From Diphasiastrum complanatum (Eukaryota > Streptophyta > Lycopodiopsida > Lycopodiales > Lycopodiaceae), in the NCBI GenBank assembly GCA_029204225.1, contig CM055099.1:62395374-62459373 (forward strand): 64,000 bases of DNA, read 5' to 3'. Position numbers and translations under genes: made by a program. The notes beneath the pieces are model-generated. The model had not been told where the DNA came from. It did not search any database and saw only the letters and a program-made list of their open reading frames with translations. Of this stretch, positions 10,666 through 23,000 are shown in pieces. The number at the start of each line of letters is the position of its first letter. Positions within the stretch are counted from its first letter, which is position 1.

Positions 10666-13600
10666 GTAGAATCTTGTACTTTTGCTATGAGCTGTTTTTT
10701 GAGTATGTTTAATTCAATCAATAGTTATCATGACAGAGATTGTTTGTCTGTGAGATGGACATCTAATATATGTTCACCGAGATCTGCAGAACAAAAATTT
10801 GACCTAGTATGTATTCTATTCGAAATATACTGGTTTTGTAGCAGGTTTCAAACATATATATAATAATAATATCAGGGATGCGCGTCTGGGCCGGGCGCGG
10901 GCAATCCGCGTCTGCGTCCGCGTCCCGTCCGCATCCGGCGTCCGGACCCGGACGCGTCCCATTTTATTTTCAAATTTTTTTTTAGACTAAATAACAGTAA
11001 AAAAACTAAAAAAAAAAAAAAAAAAGCGGACACGTCCGGACCCCCGGATGCACCCATGGTGCGTCCGCGCCTAGACGTGGATGCGGACTCGCGTCCAGAC
11101 ATGCGTCCGGGCGCGGAAGCGCTAGGGGTGCGTCCGGGTCCCCGGACGCGTCCGCCTTTTGTTTTTTAAAATTTCTTTTGTTTTTTTTGAGGAATTTAGG
11201 CAAAAAAAAAATAAAAAATACAAAAAATATGGACGTGGCCGAGCCCGCGTCCGGGGGTCGGACGCGTCCGGGTCTGGACGCCGGATGCGGACGTGGAATG
11301 CCCGCGTCCGGCCCGGACCCTCATGTCTGACAGTTATGAGAGGCATGGCCTAGTGGTTAGGTTTGTTGCAAATTTTTTTGTAAATTTTTTTAGTACCGTT
11401 TTACTATTTTTTAACAGGAGGGGGCAGGTGGGTGTCGAGGGCATTAAACTGAATGTCTCAAACCAATACGAAAGCAAAACGACAGAGCAACGAAATATAC
11501 CTGCAGCAGTAGGGCGCGTGCGCCTCCTGCCCTCATGCTCTCCGTGATGCGTCGAACCACTCTGGTGTTGGTGTTGCAGTACACCAGGTCATTGCACCGC
11601 TCTGACCGGACGATGCCCGAATCGAGCCAGGCTCGGTCCCTTGGGTACGTACCCGCTCCACGAACCAGTGGACTGTATTCCTGGACCATTAATACGTTCT
11701 ACGCAGGTTTAAGTGTATGCTACCCAATTGCAGCTTTGATGTTGAATCTGCACCTACCTGTGGTGCAATGCCTACGAGACAATGAGGACGTGGGTGGGGT
11801 TGATGATGTTTATGGATGTGGTTATGATGATTATGCTTGTGGCTTGTTTTGATGGTTATGGCTGTGGGGTTGTGGGTTTAGGATGATTTGTTAGGGTTTA
11901 GGGTGTTATATTAAATGTGCCATTTGTTGGGGTGTCGGGTTTAGCATGTTATGTTAAATGGTTGAACATGATGCATATGTTATGAATGAGATGCAGATGT
12001 GCAGGTGATTTCAACGCCCGCACAAGCTCTAGACAAACCGAATTTCATGCAGCTACGGATCTTCTCAGGCTTTATCCTTTGGATATGGGGCTAGACCGGG
12101 TATCACAGGATGCAGACACTCCAGCTACATCTTTCGGGGAGCAGTTGATCACTCTAGCAGAGACACACGCTCTTGCCATTTTGAATGGCCTCACACAGTG
12201 GCCTTCCTCATCAGCATATACATGCTATCCTCATGGTGGAGGACATAGTGTGGTCGACTACTTCATTGGATCACCTGCTTTGATCTCTCACATTTCTGAT
12301 TTCTCCATTACACCCCCTACCATTTCCGATCACTCACTCTTACACATCTCACTTGGTCACATAACCTCTTCTTTGCAAGTTTCTTGCTCTCTTCCCACTC
12401 ATAAACGTATTCCTTTCACCCAATCTGGATTCACTAATTACACCACAATCTTATCCCAACTACTCGCTAACTTCCCGTTCATGGCACCAATTGACCAGCA
12501 AGCCACTTTTCTCTCTACATCCCTCTTAGCTGCTGCTTCCTCATCCTTCCCCACCAAAACGACATCATCTCACAGAAGTGTTCACAACAGATGGTATGAT
12601 GCAGAATGCCGCTCTCTTCACAATCATGTGACATATGCCAGGTCACACTCCCCTGCCACACTCAAACAATGCCAGAAAGAATATCATAGAACCACCAGAA
12701 CAAAGAAGATCAAGTACCTACAATCACTCTGCCAAAAAATGATCAACTCTTTAGATTCACCCTCCTCCTCTTTTTTCTGGAAACATTTCACCAGACACTC
12801 TTCAACATTGGCCCCCATAGCCATCGAATCCTGGATCGAGTATGCCACGGAGTTATATACCACGGACTCTCCTCCTACCTCACTCTCACCGAGACCTGAC
12901 CACTGCTCACTTTTCACCCCTGACATGGTTGAAAACGCCATTAAACATGCCAAACTAAATAAAGCCACTGACTATGACTCCTTAAGTGTAGACTTCCTAA
13001 AGCCCATAGCACATCTCATCTCCCCTTACATTGCTCATGTTTTTAACACAGCTGTTACTTCTGGTTTTCCTACGGCTTGGTGTACTAATATCCTTCACCC
13101 CATCCTCAAGGCAGGTGATCCCATGAATGTAGGAAACTACCGCACCATTATGATTGGCCACACTCTGGCTAAGATATATGGCTCTATACTACAGACAGTT
13201 ACTGGATCTTTTGCTGAAACTGAGGGTTTACACGCTATGGGTCAAGCTGGTTTCAGACCGGGATATTCTACTTCAGACCAGATCTTCATTTTGAGATGCA
13301 TTATTGAGGAGGCTCGACATCGGAAACAGAGAATTTACTGTTGCTTTGTGGATTTTCGCAAAGCTTTTGACTCTGTTCCACGACATCTTCTTTTCCAGAG
13401 ACTGTCTTCACTTGGCTTTTCAGAGGATACTATTGCTGTGATCATTACTTTATATGAGCGAGTCTTGGCACGTTTCAGAGATGGTAGTGGTTGGTCCTCA
13501 CAGATACATTCTACCATTGGTGTGAAGCAGGGTTGCCCCTTATCACCCACTCTTTTTGCACTATATATAGATGACCTCGAGCGGATTATTCGCGAGGAAG

Positions 13601-15300
13601 GTGGAGAGGGCTGTCCCCTAGCAGACATTATTATCCCCATTCTCTTGTACGCTGATGATGTGGTTCTCCTCTCATCCTCTGCAGCTGGTTTACAGAGTCA
13701 CCTTTCTGCTTTACATCACTTTTGCCAGCGTTGGGGATTGACGGTTAACCTTAAGAAGACTAAGATTATGGTGTTTAACACCAACAGACAGCATATGAGA
13801 GATGTGATTTTCTATTATGACGGGCTACCGATTGAGATCGTGACCTCCTACACCTATCTGGGAGTTCTTTTCTCTGGTCCGCTACTCACTTTTCGACCAG
13901 CAGCCACCGCCAGGCTCCGCAAGGGGCATACCGCTCTTGTGCATATGGAGAGATTTTGCTCTACTTATTATGTGCAGGATCCTGCTACCAGATGCCTACT
14001 ATTTTCTGCTACTGTCTCCCCAGTTGTGCTATATTCGGCTGAGACTTGGTGCCCTGATTTATCACGCGATACATGGAGAGATCTTACTCGTATCCAGATT
14101 CTCATGCTCAGTAGGATAATCCGGGCTAAGCCCTCAGTACCACATGATATCATACTAGCCGAGTTTGCTTCTCCTCCATTAGTTGTTGGTGCTATGTTTC
14201 AGATCATCACCTTTCTTCACAGGGTATCAGATCTAGATACCTCCAGATACATTGTTGCTGCTCTCACTTCATCTTGTACCATTGCGGATCAGGGAGCCAA
14301 GCACTCTTGGTATCGCAGTGTCTCAGCCCTTCTTCAGACTTGGGGTTTATCCGCACTTGATCTTCCGAATGGAACCCATGCTTATATCAGACAGCAGATC
14401 TACCGGAGCTACATACGCACTATATGGTCACATCCTGATCCAGATAGGGTCAAGCTACATTATTATGGCACACATCTTTTACGGCTGGACGTTTCGGGCT
14501 TGCCTATTCTTCCAGTTTATCTTACACAGACGCTATCTTTTGGTCTGAGATATCGTATAGGACAGCTTCGAGTCTCTTCTCATCAGCTTGCTATCGAGAC
14601 AGGTAGATACACAGACACTCCCAGATTGCAGCGGATATGTCAGCTCTGTTCTCTTCAGGAGGTGGAAGATGAGTTTCATTTCATCTTTCGCTGCCCAGTA
14701 TACTATGAGATTAGAGGACGATACCATTGTTTATACCGAGATATTCCCCTCACGTTGAGCTCCTTCCTCGAGTATCCAGACGCTAGATGTGTGGGTCTTC
14801 TTTTGAGAGAGATGTATATTTTACGAGCTTCACTTCTACCTACGCTCTCAGATATGGATTCCAGTCAGGCTCACATTACTCAGTTCTTCCAGAAGCGAGA
14901 CAGAGTGGATATTTCGGTTGCGGATTTTGACGTCCCCGTCCGAAGATCGAAGACACAGAGAGTTTCGGCTCGATCCAGTGCTACTAGATATTCATACGCC
15001 TCCCACAAGCCTACATCACGACCCACTACTACCATCACTCATTACTTTCGGCTTGCTCGTAGCTAGTTTCCTCCGCGGAGCAGGTGGTTAAGCTCTTGCT
15101 TTGTACCCTCACCAGCTGGTGGTCAAGCTTGGATACTTTTTCTCTTAGAGACAGAGAGATCGATATTTTAGTTTTAGTTTTACTGTCTTTTCATTGGTAA
15201 ATAAGTCCTTATGCGGACAATGCTTCTCACATTTTGTACTCTCTTTTGTCTTATGTGCCCCTGGGCACCAAAAGACGTTAATAATAATAATTCTAATTCT

Positions 15301-15340
<40 letters not shown>

Positions 15341-15505
15341 TTGCACGGAGCAAACCATTTCTGACTAACCATTCAAACTTCACAGAGCTAACCATTTGTA
15401 AGCAACCACGATAAATTAGCCATGACACAAATAGACTGTAAAAAAATATATACATCTCATCTGATGCCATTGTACATGATGCTAAAATGTGTATCAGTAT
15501 GTTTC

Positions 15506-15553
<48 letters not shown>

Positions 15554-18500
15554 TCTGTGCTAAACAAATCATCCCTCTGTGTGCCAGATGCATCTACAGG
15601 GGTGTCAAATACAAAGTCTGGCTGGGAGTCTGGAGGCATCTGGGACTCCTCTAAGTCTGGGCCAACGCCTGCCAAGAGACGACTAGGAAAATCATTAGTG
15701 CGTCCCCTCTTGGCCGGCCTGCCTCTGGGTCTGCCGGAAGGAACCCTCTGTGGTACACTCCTGCCTGGGGGTCTCCCTCTGCCACGGGGGGGTCTCTGGG
15801 AGGAACTGCCTGCCTGTGATGCTCTGAGTCGTCTCTGCACTATCTGTCTCTGGGCAACAACCTCTGTCTCCCTCGCAAACTCTGACCAGCCATCATCTTG
15901 AAGGGGGCGTGAAGCGGGAGTACTGGGTGGGGCACGTGGACCATCCCCTGCTAGGTCGACTGTCTCGTCTGAATCATATGTGGGCCCATCATCAGAGGAG
16001 GGCAATGGAACGTCGGCAGGGAGGGTGGGGGTCTCATCGGCATCGGCATCATCCTCGGGATCACCCCTCCGAGCACGCCGAGCGGCATCGTCTGGATCAA
16101 CCTTTGGCTCTGGCTCAAGATCTGCCGCTGCAACCAGGCACTCATCGGGATTGACCTGCACAAGCCAATCATTCGTGAGAATAGCCGAAGCAACTGTGAG
16201 GGCATTAAACTGAATGTCTTAAACCAATACAAAAGCAAAACGACAGAGCAACGAAATATACCTGCAGCAGTAGGGCGCGTGCGCCTCCTGCCCTCATGCT
16301 CTATGTGATGCGTCGAACCACTCTGGTGTTGGTGTTGCAATACACCAGGTCATTGCATCGCTCGTCGTCAGACGGTTCCGCCTGTTCGTGTGAACAAGGC
16401 TGAACGCTGACCAGTTCCGCTCGCACACGCAAGCAGAACAGTCCTGCATTATTTGGCAACAACTCGAGTGAGTACCGACCTTGTAGAGAAAATGCGCAAA
16501 CTGGTTGGATGAATGAGATCAGACAACATACCTGTGAAAGGACTCGGAGCGCGAGCGTCCTCAGGGTTGGCTGCCCGGCACCGTAGCTCTCCCACCATGA
16601 TACAGGCAAGAGCCTGTTCTCTCGAACACGTGCAAGGTCCTCGCCGAACAACCCCAGAGAGTGCCTGCAGTTGAGCAACGATATGCTTGAGTACACTTGA
16701 GCCACCACAGGAAAATTGAACGAACGACACGGTAGGATAGATCAAGAGTTTACCTGTAACCGAGCCTCTGCACCTCGAGCCTGCTGCGGAACCCAGTGTC
16801 GCTGCTGAGGAGGCGGATGTATGCGAACCAGTCCGCACGCAGCTCTGCATCGTCGTACTGCCTCTCGCTCGGAAACAACGGATGCAGTATGTGGGCCACA
16901 CTGTGAATGGGCCGGTGAAACTTATCCCATCGCCGTTGCCACAAGCGCCTGATAGGCTCCAACCTGTGGACCAAACCACGTGGAGGCAACAATTACATAC
17001 CATCGTGTTGTGGCAGCAAGACGAAACAAAGTGCGTAATGGAAGTAAGGATGGCGAGACGGAAAAAGATTATTTCTGGCAGGGTCCAGCTCAGAACGCTG
17101 GAGAGACTCGCCGGTGCGGTCCATGAACTCGTAAATGAGGCCCATCGGGCACCCCTCGCGATCAGCCTCAGAACAGAGTAGATGGGGTGCATGACGTCCA
17201 TGAGCTGCTGCATATCCACCCAGAAAGGCTCCATGAATAAGATGTCGTGGAAGGCCAAGCCCTCTGGGGTCGTGGACAGGTCCATGTTGGTGAACTTTGC
17301 CGAAGTGGCCATGTGCCGCAATTCACCCTTGAGCTTGTGTAGCCGCTCAAGCATGATGAACTGGTAGGCGAAGCGGGTGCGAGCGGGCTTCTTCAAGTCG
17401 AGCCTGCATTGACAAACGAAATGAGATGCACACATGAAACGAGCAAAAAATAAGGAAGCATCTTGAACGAGCCAAAAAATAAGTAGGAGCTTACCTGCTG
17501 AATGTGCGGAAAAGGGCCGTCATGCGGCGCTTGCGTGTGACGAAGTCCACAACCGCAAGTCCCCTCGTGAGAATGTCACTGACCCAAGGCAGGCGCCTGA
17601 TGGAATGCAGGAGGAGGTCCAGTGAGTGTGCGGCCTCTGTATCGGGTCAGCCGAACAGAGGATGAAGAAATGACTAGGCAGTTAACAGACTATCTTGGGA
17701 AAGGCCAAATTCAGACCAGTAGTTCACCATGGGCCTCACCAGCCTATTGGTGAAAAAGAAAGAGGGGTCTATGCGTCTTTTCGTAGATTATAGAGCCCTC
17801 AATAAAGTCACAATTAAGAATAAATACCCTATGCCTCGGGCAGACGAGTTGTTTGATCAACTCGACGGGGCTAAGTTTTTCAGTAAAATAGACCTCAGAT
17901 CGGGATATCATCAAGTCCGTATAAAATCGGAAGATGTCTCGAAAACAGCTTTTAGGACTCGTCACAGTCATTATGAGTTTAAGGTGATGCCATTTGGGCT
18001 CACAAATGCTCCAGCTACCTTTATGACCTTGATGAACAGTGTCCTCAGACCATACTTGGGTAAGTCCCAGGGCTGGTGCCAGTTCATCCAAGAATACGGC
18101 AGCTTCCGTTGAGGATGATGATGAGTCTGAGTATACGTCGTCAAATGACGTTGAGGATTCTGAGCCTGTATTACCCAAGCAAACCCCAGTGGTTGAGGGT
18201 CAGTTGACTCAAGGATTCAAATGGAAACAGTATTCCATTCAGGATGAGTACTTACTCTATAGAGATAGAGTATGTGTCCCCAATTCAGAGGATTACAGGG
18301 AGCAGGTCCTATATGAATGTCATGACAATCCTAGCGCGGGACACCCAGGCATACAGAAGACCTATGAGCTTCTTCGTAGGCAATTTTTCTGGCCCAGTAT
18401 GAAAAAGGACGTCCACCAGTATGTAACCAGTTGCCAGAAATGTCAAGTAAATAAAGCAGAGCGTTTAAAGGCAGGAGGGTTGTTGCATCCCTTAGAAATA

Positions 18501-19986
18501 CCAGCTGGTAAATGGGAGAGTATCTCCATGGATTTTATAGTAGGCCTGCCTAAAACCCAAAAGGGTAATGATGCTATATGGGTCACAGTTGACCGTCTGA
18601 CCAAAATGGCTCATTTTATTCCGACCAAAACAACCGTTAGAGCTCCAGAGTTAGCGAGGTTGTTTGTAGACGGGCTATTTAAATTGTACGGTCTACCTTC
18701 CGGCATAGTCAGCGACCGGGATAGTAAGTTTACTGGAAATTTTTGGAGGGCAGTATTCCATCATCTCCATACTAAACTTAATATGAGTACCACCGACCAT
18801 CCACAGACGGACGGTCAAACAGAAAGGGTAAATCAAGTGCTGGAGGATATGCTTCGTGCATACGTCAGCAAGAAGCAGACTAATTGGGAGGAGTATCTCT
18901 CGATATTAGAGTTTGCTTACAACAGTACCAAACATTCAGCTACGGGATACAGCCCATTTATGCTGATGTACGGTTTTCAGCCACGCTCACCCACAGTTGT
19001 AGGGTTTAAACAAGAAAAAGTTGAAGCAGCCAAAAAATTTTTAGAGGACCTAAACCAGATGATAGAACATGCTAAGCGTAGCATTAGACAGTCTCAGGAT
19101 CGAGCCAGGCATTATGTAGATCTACACAGACGGGATGTGCAGTTCTCCACTGGTGAGAAAGTCTACTTGAGAGTCCCAGTTGACTCTAAAACCCTCAAAT
19201 CAGGAGTGTGTGCTAAGTTGTCTCCAAGGTATTGTGGTCCCTTTACCATCAGTAGGAGACTAGGCGAGGTCACCTATGAACTAGAACTCCCACACAACAG
19301 TAAGGTTTTTCCAGTCTTTCATGTAAGTCAGTTACGAAAAGCCTTAACCAGATCAAACAATCTGGTAGGGGACAGTGTTCTAGTTCTCCCATTGGATCCT
19401 CAACAACCTCCACATGAACCAGAGGAGATTCTTGATAGTAGAGAGACGCAGACTCGTCATACTCTATACCGAGAATATCTGGTTAAGTGGAATGATCAGC
19501 CTGTTGAGAATGCCACTTGGGAAAGAGGCAGCGTCCTTCGCAAGATTTTTCCAGACTTTGTCTTAGAGGACCAAGACGGTTCTTAAGGGGGAGGGAGTGT
19601 TACGAGCTCGTAACCAGTGCCGAACCCTAGAGAACACAGATAGGTCAGATACCACAGTCAGGGTCGTGTCCAGTGTACATGACCAACAGGGCAAGACAGT
19701 GTGAGTAGTGTGCCCCAGCACGGTCCATAGCCATGGCAGGCCTAACACAGCCTAGGGACCCTGTCAGCAGGATAGGGCTCCCAGTTGGGTCCTGACGTGC
19801 AGTCGGCCACGTCAATGCCATGTGGCCGACACTTGGCAGTAGCATGCTACCAGTCCTCACACTGGGCTAGGAGGGGCTTACTCTATATCAGGGAGTAGGC
19901 AAGGTTGGGTGGATCAGTTAGTGTTTGCCCTACTGTGGTGTTAGGATCTATTACATCCACCTCATCCCAAATGGGACGAGCAGCCA

Positions 19987-20048
<62 letters not shown>

Positions 20049-23000
20049 GCACACACACACAGAAGCACGGAAATCCAAGCTCTCTCTCCTAAACTCCAAA
20101 CCCAAGCGCCCTTAAACCTAAATCCTAAACTCACACACAATTCCTCTCTCTCTCCTTTTTTCACACTCTCTGTCTCTTCCTCTCTCTCTCTCACACACAG
20201 ATCACCACACACAACTGTATGCACACAAATCAACAATGTTTTTTCACACACACACACACACACACACACCTCATCACACACACACACAAACACCATCTCT
20301 CTCTCTCTCTCTATGCCTCTCCCACTCTCTCTCTCTCTCTCCCTCTTCCGCCCTCTTCCGCCCTCTTTCTGCTTTTGTTTTTTTTTAAAAAAAAAAAAAA
20401 CACTTGCAGGGCCCAGACGCGTTCTGGGCCTCGGACGTGTCCGCGTTCGGACGCTGGACGCGTACAGCCCAAAAAAAAAAAAAAAATTAAAAAAAAAAAG
20501 GACGCGTCCGACCCCACGTTTGGGGGTCGGACGCGTCCGGGTCCGGGCGTCGGACGCGGGCACTTCTGCTCGGACCCTCATGTCTGATATATATATATAT
20601 ATCTATATCATAGGTCCCGCGGTACTGGGTACCGAGGATCCCGGTACCGCGGGACCGTACTGGTACCGCGGTACCATGATGGTACCGTGGTACCATAATA
20701 TATTAATATAATTAATATTTAATATTTTTTGAAATTTTTTTAAACCTAATCTACCCGCCCCCCTCGCTTCTTCTCTCCCAATTTTTTTCCAGCCATCGTT
20801 GCCCTGCCTTCGCTACTGGTTTTGCTGCCCTGCCTTCCTTGCCTTGCGTCTGATTTGCGTTCGCCCTTCGCCCACAGACCGCCCTGCCTTGCATCTGATT
20901 TGCAAGAACCTACCTTCGCCCATTTTCAGCGTCTCTCACACAGTGTACCCTGCTGTTTTTTTTCCAGCGTTTTGTCCTTAGTTTTCTCCATCGCAATGGT
21001 GCAATCTGACCTTTCCAGTCTGTGGGACGAGGTAGACATTGTCAGGCGGGTTGCCGACAAGGCCAACAAGACCGGTTAGAAGATCGTGCGCTGCCGATAC
21101 TGTCTCATTGAGTTTGCTGCATCCCTCACTCGCCTTAAAGGCCATCTGCTCGATGCACGCCCCAAAAATGGTGCCACCTTGAATGCTGCCCCTTGTGGCA
21201 GCATGACCGTCCCCGACAGGCAGCGACTGCTGGACACCTACGGGCCGCGGCTCGTGGCAGGGGAGAACACCATTTCGGAGGGCATTCTCCAATTTTGCAC
21301 CGCTCCTTATGTGGCTGACCCAGAGTTGCTGCCTGCTTGGCTGGCACGCATGAGGAGAGGGAGTGCATCCTCCTCTGGTCCCTTTGCCCCTCAGACAGTT
21401 CTGCCTCACGCACCCCCATCTGCTCAGATTCCGGTGGATCCCGTCCCATCGCGTCCGCCAGTTGCCACTGCGGCATCGTCCATTCCCGTCACGGTTGGTG
21501 CACCGTGCTGGAGGTCCACCACCCGTCGCCCACCAGGGAGAGCCCTCGTGCAGCAGACCATTCGCGGTGCGCATCAGCCGCACATGGACAGAGAGGCCAC
21601 ACAGGCCGTGGCCAGTCTGATTTATGAGCTGAACCTGCCCTTTGCCATCACCGACTCTGAGCCCTTCAGAAGGGCCTTCCGCCTTGCACAGTCTGTCAGC
21701 CCTAGCTGGAGAGTCCCTAGTTCAGAGGTTGTTCGCACACACATGCTGAGGGATAGGGTTGAGTCCTTGTCTAGAGAGATGGAGCCTCTGCGTCGGCACT
21801 GGGCCACTTACGGTTGCAGCATCATGTCCGATGGCTAGACTGATGTCAGGAGGAGGCCGATCCTCAACATACTGGTCTCCAGCTGCATGGGCCCAAATTT
21901 TTGAGGGCAGTGGATTGCAGCAGGGGGGGGAGAGTCATATCTGCAGAGTTCATGTTTGATGTCATCAGGTCTTCCATCCTAGCCATAGGCCCACAACATG
22001 TTGTCACGGTGGTGACGGACAATGCCACGAACTGCATTCAGATGGGTGTACTGCTAGAGGCCGAGTTCCCTCATATTGTTCATACCCCCTGTGCAGCCCA
22101 CGGCATAGACCTTCTGATGGGGGACATTGGAGCACTTCCCTGGGTTAGAGCCATCGTCCGGGAGGCCCTCTTCCTGGTGACTTTTGTCACCAGAAAGAGG
22201 CGTGTTCTTGCCATGTTCCGGGTGTTCAGCCATCTGGACCTCCGTAAGCCAGCCTCCACGCGCTTTGCATTCGACTTGGTGGTCATCGACCGTTTGATCA
22301 GGTGCAGGGCCCAGCTTCTACAGATGGTTGCTAGTGATCTTTGGGGTGCCAGTACATTTTCGCACACTGAGGATGGGGAGCACTTTTCTTCCACGGTGAG
22401 GGGAGACCAGTTCTGGAGGGATGCACAGACATTGTCAGGACTGCTTCGACCACTCTACATTGTGCTCCGCATGGCTGATAGCGAGGGGTCGACACTTGGA
22501 CTGGTGTATGAGCTCATGGACCGGATTGGACAGTTCCTGCAGCTGCCCATCTTGCAGCCAGAGAGGTAAGCGGTACAGTGTTGCAATTGACCTTTATCTT
22601 TTCAGTACTTGCTAGTTTGTTTTTCTGTCAATGTTAAGCTTTTTTGTAATGCCCTAAACTACATGCCCCTCATCTGCAGGATGACAGAGCTGAAGTTCAT
22701 ATGGGAGACGCAGTGGAACTACTTCCACAGGAGTATCCACAGCGTTGCACACATGCTGCATCCCCTCTTCCTCTCTCCGACACAGATCGCAGATAGGGAG
22801 CTCGAGGCCGATTGGCTTCAGTACATTTACAGGGTGGGTCCACATATAGGTTTGGATCCTATTAGGCTCATGGAGGAGCTCGCTGCATTTCGTTTCGGCA
22901 TGGGCACATTCGGCCACCCAGCTGCCCAGGATCCAGAGAGGAGGCAGCTACCCATTACCTGGTGGACCATGTTCGGTAGCACATACCCATCTATACAGCG

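Noticed and set aside
10873-11329. Assigning a clean target duplication to the MITE copies
   Set aside because: The flanks of 10873-11329 (AATAATAT versus ACAGTTAT) do not match, nor do those of 20407-20586.
10872-11346. Several overlapping ORFs rich in Arg, Pro and Gly on both strands
   Set aside because: They reflect the GC-rich MITE and its palindromes; no conserved domain, and ORFs open in several frames at once are a base-composition effect.
19905-20711. 268-codon + ORF and its minus-strand mirror
   Set aside because: Translations of (TC)n, (CA)n and poly-A/T runs in the gypsy LTR and MITE; low complexity only, no gene.
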